This document shows, piece by piece, positions 1-11,875 of a DNA stretch of 64,000 nt (positions are counted from its first letter, which is position 1; the number at the start of each line of letters is the position of its first letter). The stretch lies in the NCBI GenBank assembly GCA_037039685.1, contig JAWNGF010000002.1, forward strand, positions 1,054,001 through 1,118,000. The letters run 5' to 3'. The position numbers and the translations under genes were made by a program. This DNA is from Ceratobasidium sp. AG-K (taxonomy: Eukaryota; Basidiomycota; Agaricomycetes; Cantharellales; Ceratobasidiaceae). A model generated the notes under the pieces. The model was not told where the DNA came from, did no database searches, and worked only from the letters and a program-made list of their open reading frames with translations.

Positions 1-195
1 CATATACGAACATGTCTTACGAAACAGACGTCACGCAAGGTCAAAGCGTCGACTTTGCCTAGATCCGGATCTCACGTGAAACTTCTCACGGTTGCTAGAC
101 GGTAGAATGAAGCAATCATTACTATGTAATGTACAAGTTATACAACGCCACGCCGTACACACGTAGCTACTTTTGACGCGTCCAATCATACGCGT

Positions 196-1202
196 TTACC
201 GGCCCTTGCCACCCTTCTTCTTTTTGCCAGCACCTGAGGCGCTCTCATCACCGCTGCTTAGCGCCTCGCCCCTCGACACCTTGCGTGCTCGCGCACCAGT
301 ACCTCCAAGGTGGTGAGAAGGGATCCATTCTTCCTCGTAGCGTGCGGCGCCGCCTGGGGTCTCGGGGAGGGGAACCTGGGTAGCGGGAACGTCGGGCTTG
401 GTGGTTCGGGACTTTTTGGGAGGGGGGTTCATGGTCTGGTATGCAAAGTATCCGCCGCCGCCGATAAGACCAATGAGGGTAAGGTAGGTGAGAATCCTAG
501 ATACAGCGTAAGTCTTGGAACCTAAATAGAAAGGAAGAGCGTACATCTGAATGTCAAAGATGGAAGAGGGAGGTTCGACAACGGCGACGATCGAGTCATA
601 GGCTGTGAGGCGGTATGTATTTGCCTGTTGGTGCGATTAGTGGGTGTACGCGCATGTATAGGCAGCAAACTTACGCCGTCGTTGACATTGGCCCAAACAA
701 GGAGTTTGGTATCCTTTGGACGAAGCCTAAGGGAACGGTCAGACGATCATCTGTCATGTGCGGTGCAATTACTTACTCGGAGTTGATGTAGTATGGGAAT
801 GTCAAGTTCATACCCTCGATGATAGGCATGTTGAATTTCCGAGACGTAATCTGAGCAGGTCCGTGTTAAACGCGCATGCATACAAATATCAATTCACTCA
901 CGTTGCGCAAGGTTTTGCCAGAGTCGACATCGTGGAATGAACCAGCAATGTCAACGAGTGTTACGTTCGCTCCGGACGAGTTTAGGATCTTGATATTAAG
1001 CGTAGTCCTCTGTCCGTTCACGACCTCTGAAAAATCTGTTGGTCCAAATCTCAAAACAAATGACGCAAGACTTACGGCCAAATGGATTGTCAGTGGTAAA
1101 GCTCGCACTGACATCAAGCTTGGGCTCAGTAGCAGCAACGACTGCCGCACACGCAGCAGATGCGAAAACAGCAAGCTGAGAAAGTGTCCGGATGAAGTGC
1201 AT
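196..1202 (-). CDS. TRAP-alpha / IRC22-like ER membrane protein
   Basis: Likely subunit-type protein of the ER translocon (TRAP-alpha family, the group that includes yeast IRC22). The chosen start at 1202 opens a hydrophobic signal peptide (MHFIRTLSQLAVFASAACA). A lumenal domain follows in several short exons, including the stretches DNPFG, NGQRTTLNIKILNSSG, TLVDIAGSFHD and MNLTFPYYINSE, which fit the TRAP-alpha beta-sandwich. The last exon (about 546-196) carries ALPFYLGSKTYA, one transmembrane helix (LTYLTLIGLIGGGGYFAY) and a basic, Pro/Lys-rich cytosolic tail ending KKKKGGKGR. Five or so small introns are needed; exon joins were read by eye and are approximate. It is divergent from the next gene, with only 130 bp between start codons. 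The family call rests on the pattern of signal peptide, lumenal motifs, single membrane helix and basic tail. Confidence 0.8.
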
Positions 1203-1332
1203 GATGTGGTAGAGAGCTGGAGCTCCAGTCGTGTCCTCAAAACTCGCATTACACCCACTCAGGGTCCTGCCACGTCGCGTTTGAGATGATTAGTCATGTC
1301 AACGGCGCTTGATTTCGAGAGCCAGCGACGAC
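1203..1332. promoter_or_regulatory. 130-bp bidirectional promoter region
   Basis: This is the whole space between the start codons of the IRC22-like gene (1202, minus) and the VPS71-like gene (1333, plus). Both 5' UTRs and any core promoter must fit here or overlap the coding exons. I see no convincing TATA box. Co-regulation of the pair is an inference from spacing alone. Confidence 0.5.
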
Positions 1333-2040
1333 ATGGACGAGCCCAAGGCGACTCGAGGCGCTGGAAGAGGGCGGGGTCGACCAAGGGGAAGTGGACGTGG
1401 GACAGCTAGCCGGTTTCAAGGTGAGTTGGCGAGGTTGTTCCGAATGTTTGAACTAGACGTCTTTGTAGCACCGCGGGAAGCGCAGAACGTTGCTGCGGTG
1501 CCAGCAGCCCCCGAACTGATAGCTCGAAGGAATAGACGACACGTCGAAGAGCTCGAGGTGAGTTGTCGTCAATCATGAATCAAGTGACTGGTTCGAGTCG
1601 TCCGCAGCGATCTAATTATGCCGACGCTAAACCCGGCGGGGACGCTAGTACCGGGTTGAGTGGTAACCGAACTCGAACCACACTCGCCGATCAAGGTAAC
1701 AAGGGTCGAAAAAAGGCAACGAACAACGTGCGGACGATCCTGTTGTACCGAAAGAACCTTGCGACGATTATCGAACAAGCGGTGAGCATTCTTCATTATA
1801 TGCATCGGGCACCCTAATTTTTAGCGAAATTAACTCGATTAGGGGTTGGGATCATTGCCGCGCGATGTAGCCAGCTATGTGACCGCCGCAGCACCCGAGA
1901 GCACGATCGCACCGCGGATGCTGTGTTCAGTGTGCAGTTACTGGGGTCGGTACAAGTGCGCCCGATGCGCCCAGCCGTACTGCGATCTGGGGTGCAAGGC
2001 AGTCCACACAGACACGCGATGCGAGCGACGGATTGGCTAA
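1333..2040 (+). CDS. VPS71: HIT-zinc-finger protein, SWR1 complex subunit VPS71/SWC6 (ZNHIT1) homologue
   Basis: Predicted component of the SWR1 chromatin remodeller that deposits H2A.Z, acting in the nucleus. Four exons (1333-1420, 1469-1557, 1608-1781, 1843-2040) join with consistent phases to a 182-aa protein. The N terminus is Gly/Arg rich (RGRGRPRGSGRG), suggesting nucleic-acid contact. The middle has a basic helix (RTILLYRKNLATIIEQA). The C terminus is a zf-HIT domain: CSVCSYWGRYKCARCAQPYC followed by DLGC, VHTDTRC, giving the paired zinc ligands of the family. The end of the protein, a few residues after the last Cys, matches the short C terminus of ZNHIT1/Vps71 rather than of other HIT-finger proteins. 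A TTG codon lies in frame upstream (1309), but the ATG at 1333 is the natural start. Confidence 0.87.
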
Positions 2041-2360
2041 AGTTTGAAAACTGGGGGAGCTTCTTTCGAATCGATATCGGGAGGATGGCTCATGTGAGAT
2101 AAGGCCGATGCTTTCTGACACGCGTCTGAAATGCTGTCGGTGATGCTCTGGTGATGTCTGTCGTAGGTAATCATGTCGTATATGGCCGCAACTGGGATGC
2201 GAAGCGCATGTGTCAGATAAGCGCTGTGACGACATATGTGGGACCCCGGACAGCGGATGGGATTACGGTGCCTAGGGTCTCGATGACATCATGGCGTGGG
2301 GGCTTCAAAGAGACAGAGCGACGGGGCCGCTCCCCCAATTACAACGACCAGAAGACCACA

Positions 2361-4556
2361 ATGGGTGGAGATCATATGTGCCCCGTCTGCTCAGCGACCT
2401 TTACCAGGCCCCAACATGTCGCACGCCACATGCGCTCTCGTATGTATTACTCCACTTGGCTTCGCAAGCCCCGCTGATGACTTCAAACAGATACCGGAGA
2501 CAGACCGTACGCGTGCCAGATGTGTGGAGACCGATTCGCGCGAAGGTGGGCGCTCCACCATTCGTCCTATTCATTTACTCATTCTATTCATTGCTTAAGC
2601 GACCTGCTCTCGCGCCATGTAAACAAGTGCCATACCCCCGGCGGCTTATCCAATACCTCTAGAAAGAACCAGGGCTCGCGCGCCGCCCCTGCTACAGACG
2701 ATAAAAAGCGCAAGCCGTGTGAGGCCTGTACCCTCCAGAGCACCAAGTGCGACTATGGCAAGCCATGCAGTGAGTCTCACGCCTTTCAGGCCCCCTTGCG
2801 GTCCTATCTCCGCCGCAGCACCCCTATTGTTGCTGACGTGAATTGTTTCAGATAATTGTTCCTCACGTGGTTCTAAATGTGCCTATACCAAGGCCAAACG
2901 GCCTCGTCGGAACACCAATCCTTCCCCCACGACTACAACCGGAAATCTTCCTGACAGCAATGTCGGCCTCTCACACGAATCTATGCCAATCAACTCATTC
3001 GGCTCATACCAGGATGACATGCCACCGTTTCATTTCAACTATCCGCAGGACAATTCACTTGCCTTGCCTCATTTGTTCGAGCCCAACCTGTCGGTTCCTA
3101 ACGCAAACTCTGGTTCGTTTATGGGCAGCCCGGAAGCGCCTTCACTCTCGTTTTCGGCCGCGACTAGCGACAGTAACGATTCCTCACCATGGAACGGGCT
3201 AGACCTGATGGGACTGAATAACATGCCCAACGGAAATTTTGACAACAACATCTTCCATGATCCGAACGCACCCAGTTTTACTTCGGGCCACAAGGTCCAG
3301 CCCATGTCCAGCCAGTTTGCCTTCAATCTCGACCATCAGTCTCATCCGGACCACCAGCTTCCCTTGACCGCCCTTCATCAACGGCCCGGATCTGCCGCCA
3401 CTATTCACCGCCACCCCATTCAGCACCACCAGCGCCACCGCTCGTCCCCATCGCTCGACGGATCTCAGCCGCTTTTGAACCATGCCCTTCTTCGTGCCCA
3501 AGGCCAACAATACCCCGCCATTACGCCGTCTCGTCTGTATATGCACCGAGGCAGTATCAGCGCAAGTGACTCGGGTACCGACTATGAATCTTCGGGTGGC
3601 CGGCCGAGTACTGCGGGCGAGTACCCCGACTTTCCCAGTCCGATGAGCCTAGTTTCGGAGTCCGGAAGCACGGCAGGTGTAGGCCGTTCTATCGACGACA
3701 TGTCCTTGCACGACCCTGGCGCTAGCTCTTTGTTGTCGATGGGCCCTATGATGGTACCCGGGATAGGAATGGGCACCGGTCTAACCCCTGCGCTCGAGTC
3801 CCCTTCAAGGCCCTCGATGACGCAACGTCATCAACTTTTGGCGACCTTAAGGCGTTCTGGAATGAGTGCATGGAGAATGGCAATTCCAACGTGGGACAGA
3901 ACGGGAATGCCGAGAACCGGTCCCTGTCCAAGATGACGTCGATGCCCTGTCTCAAGACACCCCTTGGGGATGCGAGCGCAACTCCTCGAGCCGCTGCCCA
4001 GGATCCTCTTTCCCGCCTTGGGATGACTCACCAACGAGCTTTATCGGGTGCGGCCCAGACCCCACGTGCCGCAAGCGTTGCGGGGTCGGAGGGTCTAGAA
4101 CAATACCAGAGTGCGTTGAACGCCCGGCCCGCCCCGTCGCTGCATCTGGCTCCCAAAATGAAGGCCGCCGCCGCCAAGCAAGAGGACAAAGACTCGAATG
4201 ACCATTCGTTTGCGGCACCATTTTTGCCCGGGTCCGCCCAAGCCGATGCCTGGCGGTCGCTGATGTCCGGTACGGGCGGGTCGTACGTCGCCGATTCAAA
4301 TCGCCCCAACTACAAGAGATTGCCTTCGCAAACTCTCGGTCCTGAAAACTCTAAGCGCGCACACCACGACGATGGAGACGATCCAGTGTTTACCGACGAG
4401 GAGGAGGATAATTCGAATGCCGACTACAAGCAAGCCCAGCAGGAATGGCACCGACGCATGAGCCTACCAGTAATGGGCCGTTCTGGTAATACTTCGACAA
4501 GACTGCACCAGCCGATGCCTGTGCCTGCGAGCAGGCCAGGAGGCGTATTGAACTAA
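2361..4556 (+). CDS. Transcription factor with two C2H2 fingers followed by a Zn(II)2Cys6 cluster
   Basis: Predicted nuclear DNA-binding regulator of 650 aa. Exons 2361-2439, 2491-2545, 2600-2769, 2852-3753 and 3810-4556 join in phase. Finger 1 is CPVC...H...H (MCPVCSATFTRPQHVARHMR), finger 2 is CQMCGDRFARSDLLSRHVNKCH, with the canonical HTGDRPY linker restored by splicing. About 30 residues later comes a perfect fungal binuclear cluster, C-x2-C-x6-C-x5-C-x2-C-x6-C (CEAC, KC, KPC, NNC, KC), split by intron 3. The rest is a long disordered region rich in Ser, Pro, His and Gln with acidic patches near the C terminus, plausible for activation. The last intron (3754-3809, branch CTAAC) keeps the frame open into ALDDATSSTFGDLKAFWNEC. 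I see no fungal-specific TF regulatory domain; target genes cannot be told from sequence. Confidence 0.88.
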
Positions 4557-4787
4557 TTGACGAAAAGAGACGTTTATATCCCCCGATTTTTTTTTTTCCG
4601 TTTTGTGATTTGCTTGAAGTACGTACTGTATTATAGAATTTATCACGAATTGTAATCGTTCAATGTTTGTGTCGGAGAGAATGAACGGTGGAGCCAACGT
4701 CGGTGGCGTCGGTACGTCATGATCACATAAGCACACTATATAGAACCTGCGATGACTGCTGTGCCTCTGCATCTGCCCCCCTCAACC

Positions 4788-6923
4788 ATGTCGTCTCACA
4801 GCCGCGCCCACTCGAATGCTGGCGATGGAAATACTATTTCTCGAGCGACGAGTGTTTCCCGTCGCTCTGCCATGTCCAAGAACCAGACGCTCATTCGCAA
4901 GAGCACGGCAGTGCATGAACTTCGACCCTCGGACATTCTCATCGAGGTGAGTTTGTATCGACACGTCCGACTTTTATTGATCCCTAGTAGCGTTTCACAG
5001 CGTACAAGCATATTGTCAAGCAGCTCGTGGCGTACTTTGAGGTTCGTCGGGTGGAAATGCTAATAGCCTTGTCTTACACTCGGGATAGGGCGTGGCCGAC
5101 ATCGAGAGCAACACGGCCAAGGAAATGACCAAGCTTGGCGCCGTCATCCAAGTTCCATTCAAGGCCGGGAACCAGTTTATTGGAGAAGGAGGGCTGCAGG
5201 TAAGTACCCCTTGGTTGCGTTTCTCACGACGTATCGCTTAAGCACGCTCTGTAGGATGTCTACTACACCATTCGAGACAAGACGCGCACGATCGGAGACC
5301 ACCATGCAAATCTCGCCAAGACGATCGAGGGCTCGATTGTGCAGCACTTGCGCAAGTTGCACTATGAAATCAAGGCGCATATCAAGAATGTCCAGAACGA
5401 TACCGGTAAACTCGCTACTTCTGTTGCCAAAGAGCGCGAAATGTCGACCAAGCACATCTCGGACCTCGCGCGGACGATCGCTATGTTCAAAAACACACCG
5501 ATGCAGGTCACCGCTCGCGACGACCCCTATGTCATGAACCAACTCGTGATTCGACAGCTACAGAAGCAAGTGCACGAAGAGAACGCGCTGCAAAAGTCTA
5601 TTATCATTATGCAGCAGAACTCGGCGCACTTTGAAGAAGGCATTGTGCGCTCGATTCAGTCGGCCTGGCAGACATTTGAAGAATGGAACTCGCGCATGTC
5701 GGCGTCGGTGCAAGAGACGTGGCGGGTCATGGGCAATTCGATGGCTGCACTCGCGCCAGACCGCGAGTGGATCGCTTTTGCGGCCAAATCAGACCATTTG
5801 CTCGACCCCGAGACGCCTCTCCGTAACCCAGATACAGTCGAGTACCCTTCCAAGGACGATCCATCGGTCGTGCCCGTCCATGTGGGTATTCTGGAGCGCA
5901 AGAAACGATTTACCCGCGCGTACCGCGAGGCCTATTTTGTCCTCACCCCGGCTGGATACTTGCACGAATTCGTCTCTTCCGATCCTCATGTCCGCCAGAC
6001 TCCCCAGTTTTCGCTGTTTTTGCCCGCATGCACATTAGGCCCGCCGAGTAGCGCCAAGACGGCTCGGTCACACAAGTTCCACATCGAGAGCAAGACCGAG
6101 CACGACGGGCCCAAGACGGGTGGGCTTGTTAGCCGCGCAGGAAGTCTCCTGGGACGCAACCAGCACGCATATACTTTCCGCGCGCGCAGCCACGAAGAGA
6201 TGATGGAATGGTGGAACGACATTCGTATGCTCGCCGCTCGCTACCTGGTCGCCTCGGAGCAACTCGAACGCACTGGCCCTGTCGCTGCTGCCGTTCGCCA
6301 GGCTGGATACCTGAGCGAGGACGAGGATAGCGGTGAGGAGGAAGGAAGCAGCGTCGAAGAGGAGGAAGACGAAGACGACGAGGAAGACTTCCACAATGCG
6401 CGCGACGGTGATGAGGCCGTACCAGCCTATTCGCAGCCCACACACGGAACGGGAATTGAGATGGGCCCGAACGGATATGCGGTTAGTGCTCAGCTGCCCT
6501 GGATCCTATCCAAACACTGAACTAATTATATTCTAGCTCGAGAAGAAGCCCAGGGGATACAGCGGCGCGGACGGTACTGGCGCAGGCGAGCCCTCGACCT
6601 CGGATGGCGACCTCGCCCGTAGGATGAGCCGACGCCAAGAAAAGGCCCCCGAGCGAGGTAAGGATCCATCTGTGCCTTCGTCTCCCGCGCCAGCACCCGC
6701 ATCCACCTTGGCTCCTGCCCACGAACACGAAGTTACCCCTGCTTCTCCTCGAGCCAATGGTGACGCCCATCTTGCCGGGACGGCACCATCGCATGCCCCT
6801 GTGTCGGATACGGACCATGCGGCAGAGGTAACGAGCGCCGCACCAGACACCAATGGTGCCCCCGAGTCGCCCAAGGAAGAGAGCTCTGGGCTTATGAGCA
6901 AGTTCAAGGAGATGCTCAAGTAG
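4788..6923 (+). CDS. SLM1: SLM1/SLM2-type PH-domain protein, TORC2 effector
   Basis: Predicted plasma-membrane (eisosome/MCT) protein that binds PtdIns(4,5)P2 and recruits Ypk kinases to TORC2. Five exons (4788-4946, 4991-5041, 5089-5199, 5255-6481, 6537-6923) give 644 aa in frame. Residues about 50-300 form a helical F-BAR-like region (FTAYKHIVKQLVAYFEG, the conserved NQFIGEGGLQDVYYTIRDK, then long coiled helices with EWNSRMSASVQETW). A PH domain follows at about 350-470, starting VHVGILERKKRFTRAYREAY and ending with EEMMEWWNDIRML. The C terminus is acidic (EEEGSSVEEEEDEDDEEDF) and Ser/Pro rich, where TORC2 and calcineurin sites lie in yeast Slm proteins. An in-frame ATG 36 nt upstream (4752) is an alternative start. 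Strong family match by domain order and length. Confidence 0.9.
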
Positions 6924-7372
6924 ATGCAAAAATCGAGGGTGCTGGTCGCGGATTTGGTTTTGAGGATAACTGTATCGATAGCACGCTAACGCTATATTCT
7001 GTTAATGATGTAGGTGGTTGATCACGTTGGATAATGGGATAACCTCAGTATATTACGCGGCCTTGGTTTCTTGAGACGCACATACGCTTGTTTCTAATCT
7101 CTTTTTTTTTTGGTGACTGTTTATAATAAACGATTCTGCATTCAGGAGATTCAGTGTAGCTACATGGTATTGGACAAGTTTTAATATGCGTACAGTGAAA
7201 CGAGAGCGGTAAAGACAACGACAAAAGCGAAAAAGCGGGAAACGAAAACATATGCCCAAAGAAGAAAGTGGGAAATCACGACGGCTGCGGCTCGGTCGAA
7301 GCTAAGAGCGCTGACCTATCTGTCGTGGTTGCCCGATCCACGTCCAAAGCAAAGTCCAGAGTAAATTGAGAA

Positions 7373-9079
7373 TCAAATGGGATGCGCGCACCCAGGGCAA
7401 AAGTACGAGAGAGGCGTAATTTTGAACTCTTCGCTGGCGTTGTGCGATTTCGCGGCCTCGTAGAGTTCGGTCTCCTCCTGCTCCGTTAGCACCCCACCCT
7501 CGAACACGACTTTACGAGCCAGCGTTCTAGCATAGCCAACTACCCACCCGCCTCCGGTGATGCCCTGTCCCGACTTGATACCCCGCGTGATTGCGCTGGT
7601 AACCAACGCCTGGAGCGGGCTCGGAAGTTGGCGTGCGAGTGCAAGCCGACGCTGAGCCGCACCCGATGGCGGGACAGGACTCTCGAGTGTTGTTTCGGTT
7701 TCGGTCTCGGATGAAGCACCGACATCTCCAAACTTGTCCTTGTCCTTGATAGGCTTGAGCACGCCAGGAGCATCGCTCTCTGGGGCAAGCACGGTCATAA
7801 GTTCCATGATTTGTCGGTCCTCGGATGGTGGTTGTTCGTACTCCAGTATCCTGTAGTCTTCGACCCGCGTTTTGGTGGGGACAAGACACGTAGTGTGATA
7901 CCATCGTTTACAGCTCACACGCGGGCAATAGTGCTGGATGTCTCTCTCGGGATGATAGGTTAATTTGCACCTCGTTGTGCAAGTGGGCTTTGGTGACTGA
8001 GAACCAAGGCGGATCAGTTCCGAACTCCCAAGCCGCAGATACGTACGTACAATAATACGATCACCAAACAGTACGCGCCTGAATGACGTTAGCAATGGCT
8101 GGGTGTAAGATGAATTACTATACCTGTAAAAACGGTCACCGTACTGGAAAGGTTCGATGGATGACCGCATTTCGTCAAAGTAGGCAATATCAATCAGGCC
8201 TTGCACTGACGACAGATGAATGGTATCGTGATGGTCGGAGAATATGAGTTCGTGCTTGATCATGTTGGAGCATGATTTTCTGTTGCAATGGTAAGGCGCA
8301 ATCCCGAGTTTATTAATACGACGCACTTGTCTTCTGGAGTGATTGGGCGCTGACCCAGCACTTGATTATCTTATTAGATCATTATTACCCAGCCATAACA
8401 GAGGCACTCACTGTCATAGTCGTAGAACCAGGCGACTCGCAGGCACACCTTGAGTCTGGGTTAGTGGTTTGTAAGTCTCACGATTAGTTTACTCACGTCT
8501 GTATCCATTATCTCCTTGTCCTCACGGTCCTTTCCTTTTGAAATCTTCCTCGCACCAATATACAGTATCTGCGCAAACCATTGCTCAGTGTCCTCGACAG
8601 ACTGTCCTCCAACTTCTCCGGCCCTAATCTGTATACTGCACCAAGCGCACGTTGTTAGAATGGTGTGACAAGGGTATAATGTAGACTCACTAGTCCAATA
8701 CTTGAATCGGTCCCCCAAAGCTATCCTCTCCTGTTTCCGGGTCGAAAACTACTCCAACAAGCCGTCAGGGCCCGGACCAACATGTTGTGTCACACACACC
8801 TTGCAACTTTGGAAATGGCTTATAAAGTCGCTTCAACTCGTGGGGATCCTGAGGAACCTCTATCGGATCGTCGTCATCCCCGTTCTCGTCGACCTTGGGG
8901 AAATTGACGCGCAAGAGCGGACCCCGCTTGAGCTCCATGGCGTTAGGCAACTTGAACAAGCTAGCAATCGAGTTGCCATCTTTGGATTTTGATTTAGTTA
9001 ATGATTTCCTCTTGGTCTTGGGCTTCGGTGTCTTGGCTTTTTGTGATTTGGGCTTAGAAGGAGCTTTGTCTTTCAGCAT
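7373..9079 (-). CDS. BAH-domain protein with a C-terminal PHD-like zinc finger
   Basis: Predicted chromatin-associated reader. The N-terminal region is very basic (PKPKSQKAKTPKPKTKRKSL). The middle exons hold BAH-type pieces: VYIRAGEVGGQSVEDTEQWF AQI in its spliced form, VCLRVAWFYD, CNRKSCSNMIKHELIFSDH, then VEPF-like SIEPFQYGDRFYR. After FGDRIIVRTYLRLG comes a Cys/His cluster (CTTRCKLTYHPE, HYCPRVSCKRWYHTTCLV) that looks like an atypical PHD finger. The tail ends ITPLSYFCPGCAHPI, a second possible zinc knuckle. At least five small introns. The start is uncertain: 9079 (MLKDKAPS) is preferred because the basic tract follows at once, but the frame is open upstream to 9322. Similar BAH/zinc proteins are, from memory, a multi-copy family in Rhizoctonia; that is recall, not a search. 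Confidence 0.7.
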
Positions 9080-9322
9080 AGTGGTGGGCGGGAAGAGGCG
9101 AGGCACGATGATCGGGTGGAGGGCGGGCGCTTGTTTACCGGGTGGAAATCGGCAGATGGGGTGTTGAGCTGGCGCTTGATGGGACCTGCGATCGTCCACG
9201 ATTATTCTCCTGACCCGGTGTACGAGTGCTAGAGAGTGGTGGTGGATACTCACAAGCATGCGAACATGACCTGGCGATCTATTCGTGATGTGCATCTTCC
9301 CAAGTCCGGATATAGTAGACAT

Positions 9323-11875
9323 TGTACACTCGGACCCATCTTTATTTGATTGTTACGTCAACGACAAGTGGTGCTCGCGATCAAGGCTCCAACTCGACTC
9401 GACTTATCTCTAGCCGCTGAATTAATTTGTGTTCCTCACGTCCGACAAACGTGCCTTGTTTTCTCCGAAACCGATAACCCTCGGTCCAGGAAGACTGCTA
9501 CCATACCGGGCAGAACCACACAAGCCTCGTTTACCGTCTTCGCTTGCTTGTCGACGAATAACCAGCCCGGTTTCTCCCACGTATCTTATGAACCCCCGCA
9601 CCCAGCCATCTATCCTCAAGGAATCGTATCGGCATAGCCGAGTCCGGTCGACCAAGTCCGTGCATTACACTCGTTTGGAAATTCGGACTCGATCAACTAC
9701 AAGCGCCGTCGCGATCGAACGCGCTGCCCAGTCACTCGATGCGCCCCAAGACGCGGTTTGAAAGGGGTATTACACCTTGGCTACTGGGCTCGGTGTCAAG
9801 GCATGCATGGCGCTCGGCAGACAAAGTACATAAATAGTGGGACAATGGTCATCCCAACAACATTATCCTCATGAAACTCGCAGATGGCACCCCCCACAAG
9901 ACCCTTGCCCGACGCTGTCCTGGTGACGGCAGGCGCTCACGGCAAAGGAGACATCCCGGACGCAGGCACCAAGGTATGTGAGCGCTCAACACAGCAATTA
10001 TACGGTCGAACAACATTTTATGCGCCAAGCCGACGCCGTGCCGATCCTGGCTGAAAGCACGAGGCCCAGGCGCGCATTGTGCCTGGCTGGGCGACATAGA
10101 CGATGATCCCGGCCCTACCTGTGCGCTTGACACCCCTTGGTATGGTATTTACGTTGTGGACACTCCCCAACGTGCATAGCAAAGGCGAAAGCACGCTCCC
10201 TAGCCGCTCAACCCCAGTCGGAACTTCCATCTACCGTTAAATCGATAGGATCGACAAAACGAGACCCGGTCGCGTTATCAGGACTCACCCAATCCACAAA
10301 TTTCCATACCCGAACTCGGCTTGCCTAGACCGGCCACACTGCGTCCTCAATTAGAAGTTCGGCATTCGGGATCAGCCCTGCGCGCCTAGTCTAGAAATTG
10401 GATTGTCCATAGGCGCCCTCGACGCTTGATCACGCCCCGAACAAGTCCAAGAGAAGAAATTATCCCGCCTCGTGTTACGCTCGGCGTGCTGAGTCCGAAA
10501 CTAATTTTGGGCTCGAGCGTACTGCAAGGGAATGGCCTTCAACAAGGGATATTCAAACCCGGCGGTCAACCCCCGCAACTGCTTTCCCCGCGCCCGACGT
10601 TCCCCTAGAGACGACGCCGAGAGCAGGGTTCTAGCGGGAGCGCATTGTTGACAAGCGCTCGACACAAATCAGAATACAGAATGTCTTCCCTGCGGCCAAG
10701 GCCCATGCCGCGCCGGAGTAGACGCAACTAGAATCTAGCACGACGATGATGGGTGTGGTTCCTGGCTGGGCAGTGGAGGATAACGGTTTATGCGTGGATG
10801 ATTAATGCACTTGTATACCACGGACCATGCCAAGTTGCTTGGGCGATACTAGTGCACCACGTTTCTTGTTCAATTATTCTAGTCAGTTTGGACTTGCATT
10901 TACGTTGAAACATATGTAAGAGCTCGGACAGGTACTAGATTCTGGAGCAGTAATTGCAGCAACTCGGGCAGAAGACGCAAGTCGCCAACCGCTGAAATCG
11001 CAGGCGAAAGTTTGTAAATGCCCGTAGCGAACCGGATTCGAGAAAGGAGCATGTATGCATTCCATGCCAAGCATTGGGGTACGCTTCGAGCATGTGTCGA
11101 CCATAATTTTCTCGAGTTTTTTTTGCGTATGAGCGTCTGAGTAAAGCAAATCTTCTTGCTTTATGCTCATTCTTATGCCCCTATACCCCGCTTCTCACCA
11201 GCACGCCTGATCCTGCCGCGGCAATCGTGTAGGATCAGAATACATTCGCCTAAGGGGAACAGGTCCGGAACAGCAACTCGGCCAACGGGCGAACGAACAA
11301 ATAACACCTTCGCAATAAAAGCAGCCCACGGCACGGCGATTGGCCAAGCACGCCGAGCATTTGTGCATCTGCGTGTTGAGATGAAATAGAATGTAGAAAA
11401 AAGTCCGGCGCACGTTTGTTATTACGGGATGTAATGGTCGCGATCGGTCGAGACGGTTGTGACGTCAAAGGAGGTTGTCCTGGTTGTATTGTCTGACGGT
11501 TGACAGCGTGAACTGGGTTACTTTTGTGATCTAGAATGACGCGGCGGTGTTGTGAAGAAGCTAGCGGTGTTGCCGGAGAAGCGATCAGGAGTGATTGAAT
11601 TGCGGCATCATGGCGTAACGGCTCGCCAAGCTTGTATGCACGTTTGGAGCGACGACAGCGAGAGACGGGAGGCCAGCGTAGACGGCAGAGGCGACGATGG
11701 CGTCGACAGCAGTAGCGATGGCGACTGGCGGGAGTGTCGGAACCCCACGGGGCCAGGGAGCTGGAGACGAGCAGGAGGCTGGGAACGTGGTTTGATCGAT
11801 GACGTGCGTGAGGTAATTTAAAGGCCGAAATTATATAGAGCGCAAAGTGACGATTAGTGGATCCAACCCCCCTCA
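9323..11875. other. 2.5-kb stretch with no recognisable gene
   Basis: Between the BAH gene and the gene at 11876 I find no open frame with recognisable motifs, no plausible intron-exon chain, and no terminal repeats or tRNA. Several ORFs of 60-200 aa exist on both strands, but they are low in complexity, Arg/Ser/Pro biased and mutually overlapping, as expected from chance frames in GC-rich DNA. The last few hundred bases are the probable promoter of the next gene. A non-coding RNA or a decayed gene cannot be excluded. Confidence 0.5.

Noticed and set aside
1585..1605. GGTTCGAGTC, resembling a tRNA B box
   Set aside because: Lies in a 50-nt intron of VPS71 with no A box or acceptor stem around it.
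2151..2360. In-frame extension upstream of the zinc-finger transcription factor
   Set aside because: No recognisable motif; the ATG at 2361 lies eight codons before the first zinc-ligand region, as usual for this class.
6522..6929. 135-aa minus-strand frame at the 3' end of SLM1
   Set aside because: Antisense of the Ser/Pro-rich SLM1 tail; Gly/Arg/Trp composition typical of reversed GC-rich codons.
9323..11875. Transposon remnant in the empty 2.5 kb
   Set aside because: No terminal repeats, reverse-transcriptase or transposase motifs found on either strand.
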